64,000 nt of DNA from Heligmosomoides polygyrus polygyrus. Taxonomy: Eukaryota > Nematoda > Chromadorea > Rhabditida > Heligmosomidae. The stretch is taken from positions 89,724,728 through 89,788,727 of the forward strand of contig OX377204.1 of NCBI GenBank assembly GCA_947396885.1, read 5' to 3'. Positions 46,101 through 51,040 of this stretch are shown here, in pieces. The notes under the pieces were generated by a model, which was given only the letters and a program-made list of their open reading frames with translations, ran no database searches and was not told the origin of the DNA. The translations under genes and the position numbers were made by a program. Each line of letters opens with the position of its first letter. The first letter of the stretch is position 1.

Positions 46101-46728
46101 CCTCGGTTGGAGAGAGATGGGGTGAGTGAAACTCTCCTTCTCCGCACCTCCCAAACGATCCTCCCGCTATCACCACCTGGCTTCAGACCACAAAAATCAG
46201 CAAACAGGCGAGCACTTGATTTACCATCATCTGTTCTTCTCTCGTACTCATTACGGAGTTCCTTGAGGCTGTCCACAGCTCCTCAAGAGCCTCGCGAACT
46301 GTGATGACGACCTCGAACATTAGGGCTGTCACCGCCACACGAAATATTGCGCCAACATGACTTCGCCGCCTTTGTTCTCCTAACAGTTGCAACCTTGTTA
46401 AGTCCATCCATGTGCTCCTTCATCCCTACCCAAAGCATCTTGCCTGTCTCACCAATGTATTCCTCTTCAGATTAAGAACGAGCTCTATGAGTTACCCTCC
46501 TCGATTGCATGCAGCCTCCTTTATCAAACGAACACATCACATATGAAAGACTGGTACAAGCGCAATCGTCCAGGTGGTTCCGCACAAACTGCGCCTTCCC
46601 ACACCCATGGTCGCTGTGTGGAACGTCTTTTTAATAATGGCCCTTTAAGTACTAAGTCGAGTATGTATGAGTATGAGTCGTTTATGCCTATGCTATACTT
46701 CGGCGACGCTGTTGTCGGCGAAGTATAA
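18614..46728 (+). CDS. Dipeptidyl peptidase IV-like membrane protein (S9B family), 24 exons recognised
   Basis: The family removes N-terminal X-Pro/X-Ala dipeptides outside the cell, from a type II membrane anchor. I joined 24 GT-AG exons: 18614-18731, 20924-21141, 24803-24931, 25870-25934, 26328-26415, 26471-26594, 26732-26798, 27616-27681, 27740-27869, 28108-28127 (tentative), 31064-31211, 32598-32756, 32811-32975, 36276-36426, 37663-37752, 39229-39298, 39876-39997, 42974-43046, 43124-43181, 44658-44760, 44861-44919, 44990-45062, 45159-45232, 46471-46728. Phases agree at the joins. About 870 residues result: a membrane anchor, a beta-propeller with WLYEEEI, and a hydrolase with VYGGP, GWSYGG and EADDNVH. 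The expected His is missing in the last exon, so the product may be inactive. The first coding exon lies upstream and was not found. Introns are full of transposons. Confidence 0.88.
18843..19105. repeat. Inverted-repeat element, GACTCCAGAG family
   Basis: ATCACGAATCTGACATCCG on the left is mirrored by CGGATGTCGGATTCGTGATC on the right, around a GGTTACGGTAGGTGCGGT core. Other copies lie at 58163-58458, and partial ones at 34632-34760 and 62903-63015. Confidence 0.65.
19165..19255. repeat. Dispersed repeat shared with about 53695-53780
   Basis: GCATCGAATGGGCGTCACAG and surrounding words (GTCGCGAATG, CAGCCAATCAG) recur near 53695-53780. Function unknown. Confidence 0.45.
19363..20446 (+). mobile_element. 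5'-truncated RTE-type LINE with target duplication
   Basis: It is flanked by an identical 13 bp duplication, GTGACACTTGTGA (19350-19362 and 20447-20459), and ends in a short (GAA)n tail, as RTE elements do. The 1,084 bp insert starts inside the reverse transcriptase domain. It lies in the first recognised DPP-IV-like intron, in the sense orientation. Confidence 0.85.
19366..20421 (+). pseudogene. RTE reverse transcriptase, truncated and frame-shifted
   Basis: Reverse transcriptase blocks are clear: FLDLEKAYDRLARAVIWNAL, GVHQGSAPTPFLFLLTLDSI, LYADNIALVADNQEELEEKV and LRLNVKKTKF. The catalytic YADD is YADN here, which should abolish polymerase activity. The frame breaks near 20150 and continues as REQRLRWYAHILRRPEDHP and RRWKDVIKGDLGA-type sequence to a stop at about 20421. 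No N-terminal endonuclease is present. Confidence 0.85.
20924..21141 (+). CDS. DPP-IV-like exon: start of ectodomain
   Basis: Acceptor GATTTATAG, donor GAG|GTGAGG. It encodes FTLDDLFSGRVFLKQSYTTS followed by WTRDGG, the segment that opens the DPP-IV propeller (usually DYLKNTYRLKLYSLRWISD in the human enzyme). NGTYSDN holds a possible N-glycosylation site. Confidence 0.88.
21283..21568 (+). repeat. SINE-like repeat, best plus-strand copy (copy 4)
   Basis: The head GTGTAGCGCAGTCGGAGGAG fits an RNA polymerase III A box. The body has CAGGTTCCTGATTCGGATTT, CGGTGAATTGGTACCAGACT, TGTCTGGGAAGGATAGGGCG and CACGACATCCCGTGGAAGT; the tail is TTTATCCTTATCG. At least eight copies, in both orientations, occur in this window. 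I call it a tRNA-headed SINE; transcription by Pol III is inferred. Confidence 0.65.
22030..22689 (-). pseudogene. Mariner relic, minus strand
   Basis: The terminus TTAGGTTGTTGCAAAATTAAC (minus strand) lies at about 22669-22689 with TA outside. The coding remnant includes FEKPASGDFDLEEKSGRGR, VLRRTVEAKPETNTRTLAED and LDVHHG (HTH and linker), then, frame-shifted, VDGKWVLYDHRKRGLV around the first catalytic position, where the usual GDEKW is degraded. It has no C-terminal half. Confidence 0.7.
22780..23193 (-). pseudogene. Penelope-like element relic with GIY-YIG domain
   Basis: Open for 137 codons: ADVVVINIPRDNIKRQLVCN, KGVIYQIECLTCGELNIGET, GRLLGIRVKKHLAG, LLTPLGKHRRKAHSGDDF and RKALEAFWIHWRNP. 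This is the C-terminal linker plus GIY-YIG endonuclease of Penelope-like retroelements; the Y of YIG is replaced by N (NIGETGR). No reverse transcriptase was found upstream on the minus strand, where an RTE copy lies instead. It sits in a DPP-IV-like intron. Confidence 0.8.
23285..24565 (+). pseudogene. RTE reverse transcriptase, nearly intact but broken
   Basis: It begins WKKKGSSADCFNYRSIRLL-like, then FLDLEKAFDRVPRGLIWYAL, GVHQGSALSPLLFVVVMDAI, LYADDVMLACEDKDDLERQV, LNVKKTEYLTT, KIYRAVVRPVAMYGAECW and LRWYGHVLRGKEDS. The YADD catalytic motif is intact. Frameshifts near 23592 and 24425 and an in-frame TAA at about 23997 disable it. It is a different subfamily from the copy at 19363 by sequence. 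Confidence 0.85.
24567..24627 (+). repeat. (GAA)n tract, RTE tail
   Basis: A near-perfect GAA repeat of about 60 bp with one TAA interruption, at the 3' end of the RTE copy. The minus-strand Ser/Phe-rich frames across it are artefacts. Confidence 0.9.
24803..24931 (+). CDS. DPP-IV-like exon: first propeller blade
   Basis: Acceptor ATTTTTCAG, donor CAG|GTGCAC, 43 codons, phase 0 both ends. It encodes IIKPGTFEAVQYLSDAAIMN and SSNAKYAYETETVKQ, matching the S9B segment that precedes the WRHS-like motif. Confidence 0.8.
25870..25934 (+). CDS. DPP-IV-like exon: FRYS segment
   Basis: Acceptor TATCTTTAG, donor GG|GTTCGT. It encodes IFRYSNEDLYEIIRLENGTR, aligned with the WRHSxxAxYxIYxL block of the family. 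NGT is a possible glycosylation site. The phase (2) matches the next exon. Confidence 0.75.
26328..26415 (+). CDS. DPP-IV-like exon
   Basis: Acceptor TTGTGTAG, donor TTT|GTGAGT. It encodes FPVGPTGDGTEALLAFKWNP and NPKKNDF, the blade before the NLYYQ strand. Confidence 0.78.
26471..26594 (+). CDS. DPP-IV-like exon with NLYYQ and DWLYEE motif
   Basis: Acceptor TTTCGAG (unusual but in phase), donor GAGG|GTGAGT. It encodes VFVYDYNLYYQ, then ARQLTKDGSYLLRYGVPDWL and YE. The DW(V/L)YEEE motif holds the paired glutamates that bind the substrate N-terminus in DPP-IV; it is completed by the next exon. Confidence 0.88.
26732..26798 (+). CDS. DPP-IV-like exon completing the Glu-Glu motif
   Basis: Acceptor ACTATTTAAG, donor AG|GTAAGC. 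It encodes EEILASGDAIWWSESGNFMA and YLR, giving YEEEI across the junction, with WWS as in family members. Confidence 0.88.
27616..27681 (+). CDS. DPP-IV-like exon
   Basis: Acceptor CCTCTCCAG, donor CT|GTGAGT. It encodes FDDRAVNRIYIPKYLRSSQY-P, the loop preceding the conserved PYPKAG. Confidence 0.82.
27740..27869 (+). CDS. DPP-IV-like exon with PYPKAG
   Basis: Acceptor ATTACTAG, donor TCA|GTAGGT. It encodes YMEIPYPKAGVEENPKAELY, then HLVGTQHAVVVEPTSG and an acidic ADDDES end. PYPKAG is a strong S9B signature. An alternative donor four bases later is possible. Confidence 0.85.
28108..28127 (+). CDS. Tentative 20-nt DPP-IV-like micro-exon
   Basis: Bounded by ATCCTCAG and TG|GTACGT, it encodes YSRVLLW, matching the DxYxxxVxW block of the family. 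Phases fit both neighbours. Upstream in the same frame SVLQIPEDPQ also looks homologous, so the true exon may start earlier with a splice site I could not place. Confidence 0.5.
28145..28503. repeat. MITE-like element with periodic termini
   Basis: The left terminus CCATTTTCACGTCGAACTGG and right terminus CCAATTCAACGTGAAAATGG are inverted copies. The interior is AT-rich and non-coding. Same family as the ~21-nt periodic repeats at 14396 and 37345. Confidence 0.6.
28803..30583 (+). pseudogene. CR1-like reverse transcriptase, broken near its C-terminus
   Basis: Open from 28803 to a TAG at 30189-30191: FYRFINTRSGSKTGIPTI, PKRWKHAFVTPIPKK, NYRPISVTSVFARTFEKIV, YLDFSKAFDKVHVDKLLLK, GVPQGGVLSPLLFLL and MYADDVKIYKTI. 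All reverse transcriptase catalytic motifs look intact. The frame continues past the TAG for about 15 codons (CVQNNFTRKRIMRCF), then shifts near 30230 to GRERNRILGPKSLVCRRM and the C-terminal end at 30580. A stop plus a frameshift make it a recent pseudogene. Confidence 0.87.
28803..30740 (+). mobile_element. CR1-type non-LTR retrotransposon, 5'-truncated
   Basis: A reverse-transcriptase-bearing insert ending in (AAAT)n at about 30716-30740, as CR1/L3-type LINEs end in short tandem repeats. No endonuclease domain is present, so the 5' end is truncated near 28800. It lies in sense in a DPP-IV-like intron. Confidence 0.75.
31064..31211 (+). CDS. DPP-IV-like exon
   Basis: Acceptor TTTATTCAG, donor CTG|GTGAAT. 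It encodes ALGEERLATVWSNREQNLLY and VTLCNEVDCVL, matching the propeller block W...R..NxS...C. The first ~18 residues (SYYVFSNQWLRMPARVRR) have no counterpart I know, so the 5' edge may be wrong. Confidence 0.8.
31212..32010. other. Intron sequence without recognised features
   Basis: Apart from AAACCAAAATGAACATCTC-type words (periodic repeat family) near 31400, nothing is recognisable. Confidence 0.35.
32018..32300 (-). repeat. SINE-like repeat copy 5 (minus)
   Basis: ACTTCTACGGGATGTCGTGG, GCTTTATCCTTCCCAGACAA, GGTTGGCCTGGGCGGGAAAT and the head CCGACTGCGCTACACGCGCC in reverse complement give the A-box GTAGCGCAGTCGG. Confidence 0.65.
32440..32532. repeat. CG-rich palindromic unit
   Basis: GAGAGTATAACACC and GCAGAAGTATAACATG bracket GGCGCCGTCAGCGACGGGTC, the CGACGC-type palindrome family. 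Confidence 0.5.
32598..32756 (+). CDS. DPP-IV-like exon
   Basis: Acceptor TTGTTCAG, donor CAG|GTGCGT, 53 codons. It encodes SMWAEPNDFKTIFASGIGFF and LPHAHANGNIFNHVAHIRLQ, the W.....P.F......F.......G..H block of the S9B propeller. Confidence 0.87.
32811..32975 (+). CDS. DPP-IV-like exon
   Basis: Acceptor CTTCTTAG, donor CAG|GTACGT, 55 codons. It encodes ITAWHGGAYDVREIKGYDIG, DTLTFTSAGGG and MRLYRILQASI, the T.G.WEV.....D...L.F.S...G....LY segment. Confidence 0.9.
33109..33465 (-). pseudogene. Mariner relic, C-terminal part
   Basis: The terminus TTAGGTTGTTGCTAAAGTAA lies at 33109. The minus-strand frame has MDYHFLRALDSNLREQQFHN and LDHHEISLQTFIAS, the tail after the third catalytic Asp. A duplicated CTGAAACAGAAGGCGT/CCGAAACAGAAGGCGT marks internal rearrangement. 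Confidence 0.65.
33466..34270. other. Intron with a duplicated segment
   Basis: GGCTGATGGAAGG-GCCTATCCA, then GAGCCTGGCCTACTGTTTGG, occur twice (about 33553-33610 and 33708-33765), a direct repeat of about 100 bp. No gene. Confidence 0.5.
34276..35672. repeat. Composite of CGACGC-rich palindromic elements
   Basis: TTAGGGCCCGTTTATACTTC and GACGCCGAGCGACGCG start the block; GGCGTCGAAGTATGAACGGG and GGCGTCGGAAGTATAAACGG close sub-units near 35603-35670. Interiors are GGCGCGGCGCG-like. Several elements are nested or abutting. No coding content. Confidence 0.6.
35690..35830 (-). pseudogene. Mariner relic, HTH linker region
   Basis: The minus strand reads SRRVSQDGRILRAAAESKPD then TTIQEVAANMGVHYT, matching the mariner segment between the two HTH domains. 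Only about 50 codons are recognisable. Confidence 0.5.
36276..36426 (+). CDS. DPP-IV-like exon
   Basis: Acceptor CTATTACAG, donor A|GTATGT. It encodes YGSYEVSPDGKRAAVNCLQA and TRLYLMDIGAPSQ, the end of the propeller (C....S.S......Y.L.C..). Confidence 0.85.
36455..36510. repeat. AT-rich (TTTA)n-like simple repeat
   Basis: TATTTATTATTTATTTATT-type sequence. Confidence 0.7.
36963..37040. repeat. Perfect 78 bp palindrome without spacer
   Basis: 36963-37001 and 37002-37040 are exact reverse complements, 39 bp each: AATGGATGATCACTTACATT ... GGAACTATAGTAA, then TTACTATAGTTCC ... AATGTAAGTGATCATCCATT. The flanking bases do not continue the symmetry. No coding capacity. Confidence 0.95.
37107..37168. 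repeat. (AAAT)n microsatellite
   Basis: About 15 uninterrupted AAAT units. Confidence 0.95.
37197..37265 (-). repeat. tRNA-like/SINE head fragment
   Basis: The minus strand reads GGGAACGCGATAGCGCAGTC (A-box-like) then GAGGTTCTTGGTTCAGG. It resembles the SINE head found at 21283. Confidence 0.45.
37345..37490. repeat. ~21-nt periodic repeat
   Basis: GTTCGTTTTGATTTGGAAG, ATGTTCACTTTAATTTCAAA, GTGCCCATTGTGATTGAAA and GTGTTCAGTTTGATATGAAA follow each other and end GACGTGAAAATGG. Confidence 0.5.
37663..37752 (+). CDS. DPP-IV-like exon: hinge to hydrolase domain
   Basis: Acceptor CTATTTCAG, donor G|GTGAGT. It encodes KILEGAEEAHIPFDLPDLSY and EIIQLPSGY, equivalent to the L.K....P......L.....G hinge. 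Confidence 0.85.
37885..38455. repeat. CG-rich palindromic repeat block
   Basis: Nested units with TATACTCCGCGTCGCCGACG and GTCGGCGACGGATCGAGGAA-GTATAACATAAAC ends. The long minus-strand frame here is a composition effect. Confidence 0.5.
38868..39085. repeat. CG-rich inverted-repeat element
   Basis: The left end AGGGCTTGTTCATAATTCCC and right end GCGAAGTATGAACAGGCCCT are inverted copies. The interior has GTCGCTCCAGTCGCTCTTGT tandem-like blocks. Confidence 0.55.
39229..39298 (+). CDS. DPP-IV-like exon
   Basis: Acceptor CCTTTTTCAG, donor GT|GTTAGT. It encodes VHIGMMRPPKFDPLLKYPVL and VD, the well conserved PP.FD...KYPLL segment. Confidence 0.92.
39876..39997 (+). CDS. DPP-IV-like exon: YGGP oxyanion segment
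   Basis: Acceptor CAACTTTTAG, donor G|GTAACT. It encodes YGGPN (Tyr of the oxyanion hole) and SLDAIVIWIDARGASDRG. The family usually has DGRGSG; here it is DARGAS, with Gly changed to Ala. Confidence 0.85.
40444..41130. repeat. CG-rich repeat block
   Basis: It begins TTAGGCCTATGTAATGCCAT and GCTCACCTCGAGCG and ends TCGCGGCGAGGCGACAGGAA-GTATGCACAAGCC. It is full of GCGATGG/CCATCGC words in both orientations. No gene. Confidence 0.5.
41131..42060. other. GC-rich unassigned segment
   Basis: Higher GC than neighbours, with long but domain-free frames on both strands. It could be the 5' untranslated part of a retroelement; I cannot assign it. Confidence 0.3.
42974..43046 (+). CDS. DPP-IV-like exon
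   Basis: Acceptor TTAATTTAG, donor AA|GTTAGT. It encodes WNVKAPVYKALGQYEAIDTI and EAV, the G......Y..LG..E..DQ...V block. Upstream bases in the same frame are intronic. Confidence 0.9.
43124..43181 (+). CDS. DPP-IV-like exon ending at the nucleophile elbow
   Basis: Acceptor GAGTTCTAG, donor TGG|GTGAGT. It encodes YLATKYDYIDSKRMAVFGW; the next exon begins with Ser. Confidence 0.92.
43290..43565 (+). pseudogene. RTE-type LINE fragment, C-terminal tail
   Basis: RLMRFANTRAVTEWIPWEAR followed by frame-shifted TLTLDRDQRKRYRRPLEQL repeats the tail seen at 17450-18088. Nothing upstream or downstream extends it. Confidence 0.65.
43566..44657. other. Intron with GC-rich unassigned sequence
   Basis: 44150-44520 is GC-rich without a recognisable frame. 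No gene. Confidence 0.35.
44658..44760 (+). CDS. DPP-IV-like exon carrying the catalytic serine
   Basis: Acceptor CTGTTTAG, donor G|GTATAT. With the previous exon it gives GWSYGG, the S9B nucleophile motif, then FLSTHIAIRDQGKTFKCAIA and VSPVVDFMLY. Confidence 0.93.
44861..44919 (+). CDS. DPP-IV-like exon: YTERYMG
   Basis: Acceptor TTTTTATAG, donor AAT|GTAAGT. It encodes SAYTERYMGIPLENQGAYN, strongly conserved in the family. Confidence 0.93.
44990..45062 (+). CDS. DPP-IV-like exon leading to the catalytic Asp
   Basis: Acceptor CCTTTTAG, donor G|GTGAGG. It encodes ESQLLNKAAHLKNVKYVLAH and GEAD; HGxADDNVH contains the catalytic Asp. Confidence 0.92.
45159..45232 (+). CDS. DPP-IV-like exon: DNVHFQ
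   Basis: Acceptor TCTTTTAG, donor CTC|GTAAGT. It encodes NVHFQNSALLSEALQAELIH and FKQL. Asn of DDN, which helps bind the substrate N-terminus in DPP-IV, is kept. Confidence 0.92.
45418..45897. mobile_element. Inverted-repeat element with a tRNA-like centre
   Basis: Arms of about 100 bp: CAACGGTAGGTTGGAGCGGC at the left and its complement GACCTACCGTTGAG at the right; GCAGAATCGCCTCTCTCTGA versus AGAGAGGCGAGTCTGCC. The centre (45643-45715) reads GGTGGTGGCGCAGTGGGTAG, an A-box-like start. It is probably non-autonomous. Confidence 0.65.
46185..46463 (-). pseudogene. Penelope-like element relic, GIY-YIG end
   Basis: The minus strand reads EEYIGETGKMLWVGMKEHMD, GLNKVATVRRTK, then, frame-shifted, FRVAVTALMFEVVITVREAL and EELWTASRN. 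Canonical YIGETG is kept. The relic ends within ten bases of the acceptor of the last DPP-IV-like exon. Confidence 0.7.
46471..46728 (+). CDS. DPP-IV-like last exon without the expected catalytic His
   Basis: Acceptor CCTCTTCAG, phase 0. It encodes IKNELYELPSSIACSLLYQT and NTSHMKDWYKRNR, matching the C-terminal DEDHGIASS...Y...SHF region. Where the catalytic His is expected there is Tyr (TAT, 46486-46488) or Glu, depending on the alignment. The frame continues about 50 residues past the usual end and stops at TAA 46726-46728, inside a MITE hairpin. Confidence 0.72.
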   Translation: MKNELYELPSSIACSLLYQTNTSHMKDWYKRNRPGGSAQTAPSHTHGRCVERLFNNGPLSTKSSMYEYESFMPMLYFGDAVVGEV

Positions 46729-46734
46729 CATAGG
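46687..46734. repeat. Short CG-rich hairpin MITE overlapping the stop codon
   Basis: 21 bp arms CCTATGCTATACTTCGGCGA-C and GTCGGCGAAGTATAACATAG-G with one mismatch and a 6 nt loop GCTGTT. It is the minimal form of the palindrome family at 13283-13367 and supplies the last residues and stop of the open frame. Confidence 0.8.
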
Positions 46735-48232
46735 GATTGGTTTGCAAATGACGCGCGACACGCGACGCGATATGGTGGTAAGGTATTGCACTTTAAGGAA
46801 CCACCTGCAGCTTATTTGTTATTTTCTCTCTTGTGAGCTTAATGTGCTCTCCGCTTGATGATTGAGGAGAATGAAGCACGAATCCACTTCGCTTTGTCAT
46901 CTATATACCGACAATAGAGGCTTGCAATCCGACACGAGTCTCTCCATTTTTGACATTTACGTTATAGCCAGCACAGGTGCCAGACGATGACTCATTATTG
47001 CTAGCCCTCTTATTTGCCTGTATAGTCGTTGGACCACTTGAAGATATTACACTGAAGACGCTCACCCATGAGTGTCATTAATTGAGTTATACTGAGCCCG
47101 TAGAGTGGCGTTTAGTCCTGGTGCTACCCAAGCATTTCACCAACGCAGCTGGTCGCCGCTTGATATCAGAAGGTCCCAGAGATTCTTTACTAATAACCAG
47201 TTTTTGTGTACTTCTTTCGATAGCATACACTCTCTCCTTAGGAAATGCTCAGAATTTTCTATTTATTCTCCCAGATATTACTGTATTTAACCTGTATTGA
47301 AGAAATCATTTTAAGGTGTATACAAACCAGGATCACAGCATGGGCTCTCGACAGGCTCATCTATTCATGGAGATCGGTCGGTTCTTGAGAAATGAATGCT
47401 TTGACGATGACTGACACCGTCTATCGCTTGTGAGCATTACACGATCTATCGTGCGGCTTTATCCTCATCCTTATTAGGACACTACTTTACTGTTTCTGTC
47501 TGCCTCTTCCTTCATGATTAGGATATATAAATACATAATCGTTGTTCTAGTGTTAGCTTATTTTAGACATAATATAGGGACACATCGGCCGTAGCCTTAG
47601 CTATAGAAAGATACTCACGTCAGCTACGCTTTCTGTGTGTGGGTTTTACCGCAACATGTGATTCTCAAATTGAGATTGTTCTCATTCTTTTCAACCTTTC
47701 TTTGTATGTGTATGCCTTGTGATTTCAATATGGAGTGCCTTGATTGAAAAAAATGAATCTATAACTCCTCTAGTGTTGCTTGTACACGCACATTTACGCG
47801 TACTATTGAGGGTGGCACTCACACTCACATAAACACAGTTTTTGTGAGTGTACCTTAAACCGATTGGAAGGTATCAGTGAGTTGTCACATGTCCAGCCGA
47901 TCACCTCGGATATAGAGGGTTGCTCGGCTGTTCACCACAAGCACTTCGCTATGATGGGACCGTCGAGATGTACTTGGGTAGGCGATACGAGGAGATCCAG
48001 TCATTGGGAAGCTTCTCCGAAAGCAGAGGAGACGATACTGTCGAGCGCTGACGGGCATGCCCGATTTGGCGCGTGTTTTTGATGCCCGTTGATCAAAACT
48101 GTCCAATATATCGATGCAATATATCGGTGTAACGTGAATGAGCGTATTTGATTGCAGCAATGACAACCTCGATGGAGGCATAATCGTAAAGATTCACGGC
48201 AAATAACCCAGATCGTTGAGGGCCATATAATA
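46735..48232. other. Intergenic stretch
   Basis: No gene or repeat that I recognise. A CGCGCGACACGCGACGCGA-like word follows the hairpin at about 46750. Confidence 0.35.
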
Positions 48233-49387
48233 TTAGGCTGGCCGAAAAGTCTTGTAACAAGAAATCTTTTTTTCCAACCATCGTTTTTTAAATGCAAACT
48301 AGGATCAACAATATGCCATATTCACCAAAGCGCGATATAACCTTCTCCGTTCTGCTCGGCAAATCGCTTATTCGTTTCGCTGCTTCAGCGGTACAAACAA
48401 ATAGTAGTCACGGCGCAAGATCCGGCGAATACGGTGGATGGGCCACCAGATGCCAGCCAAGTTTGGCCATCTTCTCACAAGTTGTCGACGCAACGTGTGG
48501 GCGCGCGTTGACGTGCAACTTGATCTCTTTTGCCATTTTTCTCGCATTGCATCGGCCAATTTCTGAATCTGATCAACGTACACGAAAGCGGTGACCGTCT
48601 TGCCAGCAGCCAGCAGTTCATGGTAGACTGACCCTTTCTCATCCCACTAAACGCAATTTCCGTTGATGTGTGTCTGGCTTCGGCTGGACTGGTGGTTCTG
48701 CGTCGTGTGGGAGTCAGACGGCATGACGTGCGCTGTTATCGCAGACTATCCAGCTCTCATCTCCAATCACTAGATCCTCAAGAAATTTCTTTCGCTGCGG
48801 CTGCGCGAGGAGCGACTGACATACGTGCATTCGCACTTGCTTATGTTCCTCGGTGAGCCTATGAGGGATCCATATTGTGAAAACTTTTTGATAGCCGAGC
48901 TCATGGAGATGGAGCTCGATGGTGGACTGGGTGCAGCCGAGGATTATTGCCAGTTCCGGCGTAGTTGCTTCTGGAATGGATTTGATAGCGAGCTGCAGCA
49001 CATCATCATCGATAGCAGAAGGTCGTCCACTGCGCTCTCCGTCTTCAAAATCCAGCTGCAGTGAGGGGATGTACACAGTTCCGCTGCCGCAGTGCTGCCG
49101 GCACCGGCTGCAGCGGCAGTGGCAGCGAGGAATGACTCGGGCATTTCTCACTACCGCTGCGTGCGGCCGCGGCGCAGTTGCACCTTGCCGCAGTGGAGTG
49201 TGGGCGGAGACCAGCTCAGCCCACATTCCATTGTTCGCTGCCTCTGCAAAGTGTGCACGCGGCTTATACACTAATGCAGTGAACCTGAAACCTTCTACAC
49301 GATCCTTACTGACCCGGGATTTTTTATTTTTTCCAGAAAATTCGTAAGTTTTCAAAATTTTGGTTCAAGGCTTTTCGGCCAACCTAT
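48233..49387 (-). mobile_element. Mariner transposon, decayed but with both ends
   Basis: The ends TTAGGCTGGCCGAAAAGTCT (48233) and CTTTTCGGCCAACCTA (right end near 49386) are inverted copies, with TA outside the left end. Length about 1.15 kb. The transposase is broken (see 48365-49355). Confidence 0.8.
48365..49355 (-). pseudogene. Mariner transposase pseudogene
   Basis: The N-terminal part reads DFEDGERSGRPSAIDDDVLQ, PELAIILGCTQSTIELHLHE, LGYQKVFTIWIPHRLTEEHK and VIGDESWI, so the first catalytic Asp is kept. The middle is lost by frameshifts. The C-terminal part in other frames shows KMAKLGWHLVAHPPYSPDLA followed by a stop where SDYYLF is expected. It cannot encode an active enzyme. Confidence 0.8.
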
Positions 49388-51040
49388 TATTATGACGTAG
49401 TTAGTGGATATTTCCTCATCATAAGCACAAACCCAAACAGAAACATCGCGGAAGCTTTGCTCTCACTAGACGATACTTTTTCTGCTTACATCAACTTCAT
49501 ATTCTACTGACCCTAGCTGATGTATCCTGAAGCATGATAGCGCGAAGACCTCTGCCTCTAATCGTAAGAGGTGGGTTAGAAAAAATCGAAAGGCGACCCT
49601 TCTTTACAGATAAAGTAGGGGTGATATCCCATCGAGTACCGAGAGTCGGCATGTCCGTTCGTAATATGTCCATAGACGTGCAGGGTGGTATATCTGCATG
49701 GCGTCATTACAGCTAGAGCATAGCAGCGTTGCGAGCAACTTCATCTTTCTAAACCCTTCCTGGTAGGGAACTGCGTCGATGTTGAGTTTCTCAAAGACGT
49801 CCTTCGGCTTTCACAAGGTTCTTCTTGACGGCAGCCGTGGAACAGTGTCTGGAGCGCTATTATGCCTGCATTGCTCACTCGCGACTATCGTAGAGTTTCT
49901 CCCAAGTTTTGCGCGCCCTATGAGGCGATCGTTGGACCATTTGCACCACGTGCCACTTCTGTTGCGAATCGGTGGCCCCACTCGCGAGGGAACATGCCCT
50001 GTTGAGTGAAGTCCCCCACTCACCCCGTGGTGCTACGAGGTAGCAGGAGACCCAAGACACAAGGGGGACATGGGGAAACCCATGGTGTGAATAAGCCACG
50101 CCCCCTTCCCTGGCAGACGGGGGCCCCGCGTGGTGACTTCTGGCCTCTCGCGCTGCGCAGCGCCTGGATTGACGCACGCCCGCACCACACTCCAGCTGCG
50201 GGTGCCTACAGGCGTGCTGTAATGGACCCGAACTGTATTGAACACACACAACCTCTGAATACTACCCTAAGACCATATGGTAACCACCTACAACGCTAAC
50301 CCCTAACTAACCCACTAGCAACAACAACAGCAAATATACACAGCAATACCAATACCGATAAGACACTGATGGGAGACTCACCACCTTCCTCGTCGTAGAC
50401 GGCACAGTCGACACATATAACCATGGTTCATTCCATATATCAGCATCCAAAAACCATATCAGAATAATATAGGAGTCGGATACTGGACAGTATGAAATAC
50501 AGGGTAGATGGGACCACTCCGGCTGGAAAGACTGTAGTGGCTATCCGAGGCTAGGCGAGCCCCCCAGGCTCGCCGTCCTGCCTGTAGTGCAGCCAGCTGT
50601 ATTGCGTCGTGAGGAGCGGCAAGGCTCCGCTCAGGAGATCCCCGGGATGTTGGCGAAAGCGGGCTCACAATTGCGGCGCCCCAGAGCCGTGCCCGCGCAG
50701 CCGCTCGACGTGTCGACGGAAGTATAGAATGAGCCGGGCGGGGGGCGGCGCACCGCGCTCCGCGCCGATCAATAGCGTGCGCGAGCAGGCCGAGCATCGG
50801 GAGCGCCTCATCGGGGTCCCGAGCGGATACGGCAGCCCGCGGGAGTTTGAATATAAGGGAGCGAACCATTGCATTCGCGACAACTCCCATATCTTCCCAT
50901 TCAGTATGATGTCAGATTTTCAGCACCCCAAATAACTCCTATGGGCGAAATGGGTAGCCATAACCTCGACAACCTTAGCGATCCGCACCCATCGTACCTC
51001 ACAATAATTCCAGAAAAAAAATAATTCCAGATAGCACATT
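49388..51040. other. Intergenic stretch with GC-rich segment
   Basis: 50030-50240 and 50560-50860 are GC-rich with many overlapping frames on both strands, none with a recognisable domain. Confidence 0.35.

Noticed and set aside
48714..49355. 213-codon frame as an intact transposase
   Set aside because: It has only the N-terminal half and the first Asp; the rest lies in other frames with stops, so the mariner copy is dead.
50459..50935. Overlapping frames of 108-143 codons on both strands
   Set aside because: GC-rich sequence with few stops; no domain or codon pattern distinguishes a coding strand.
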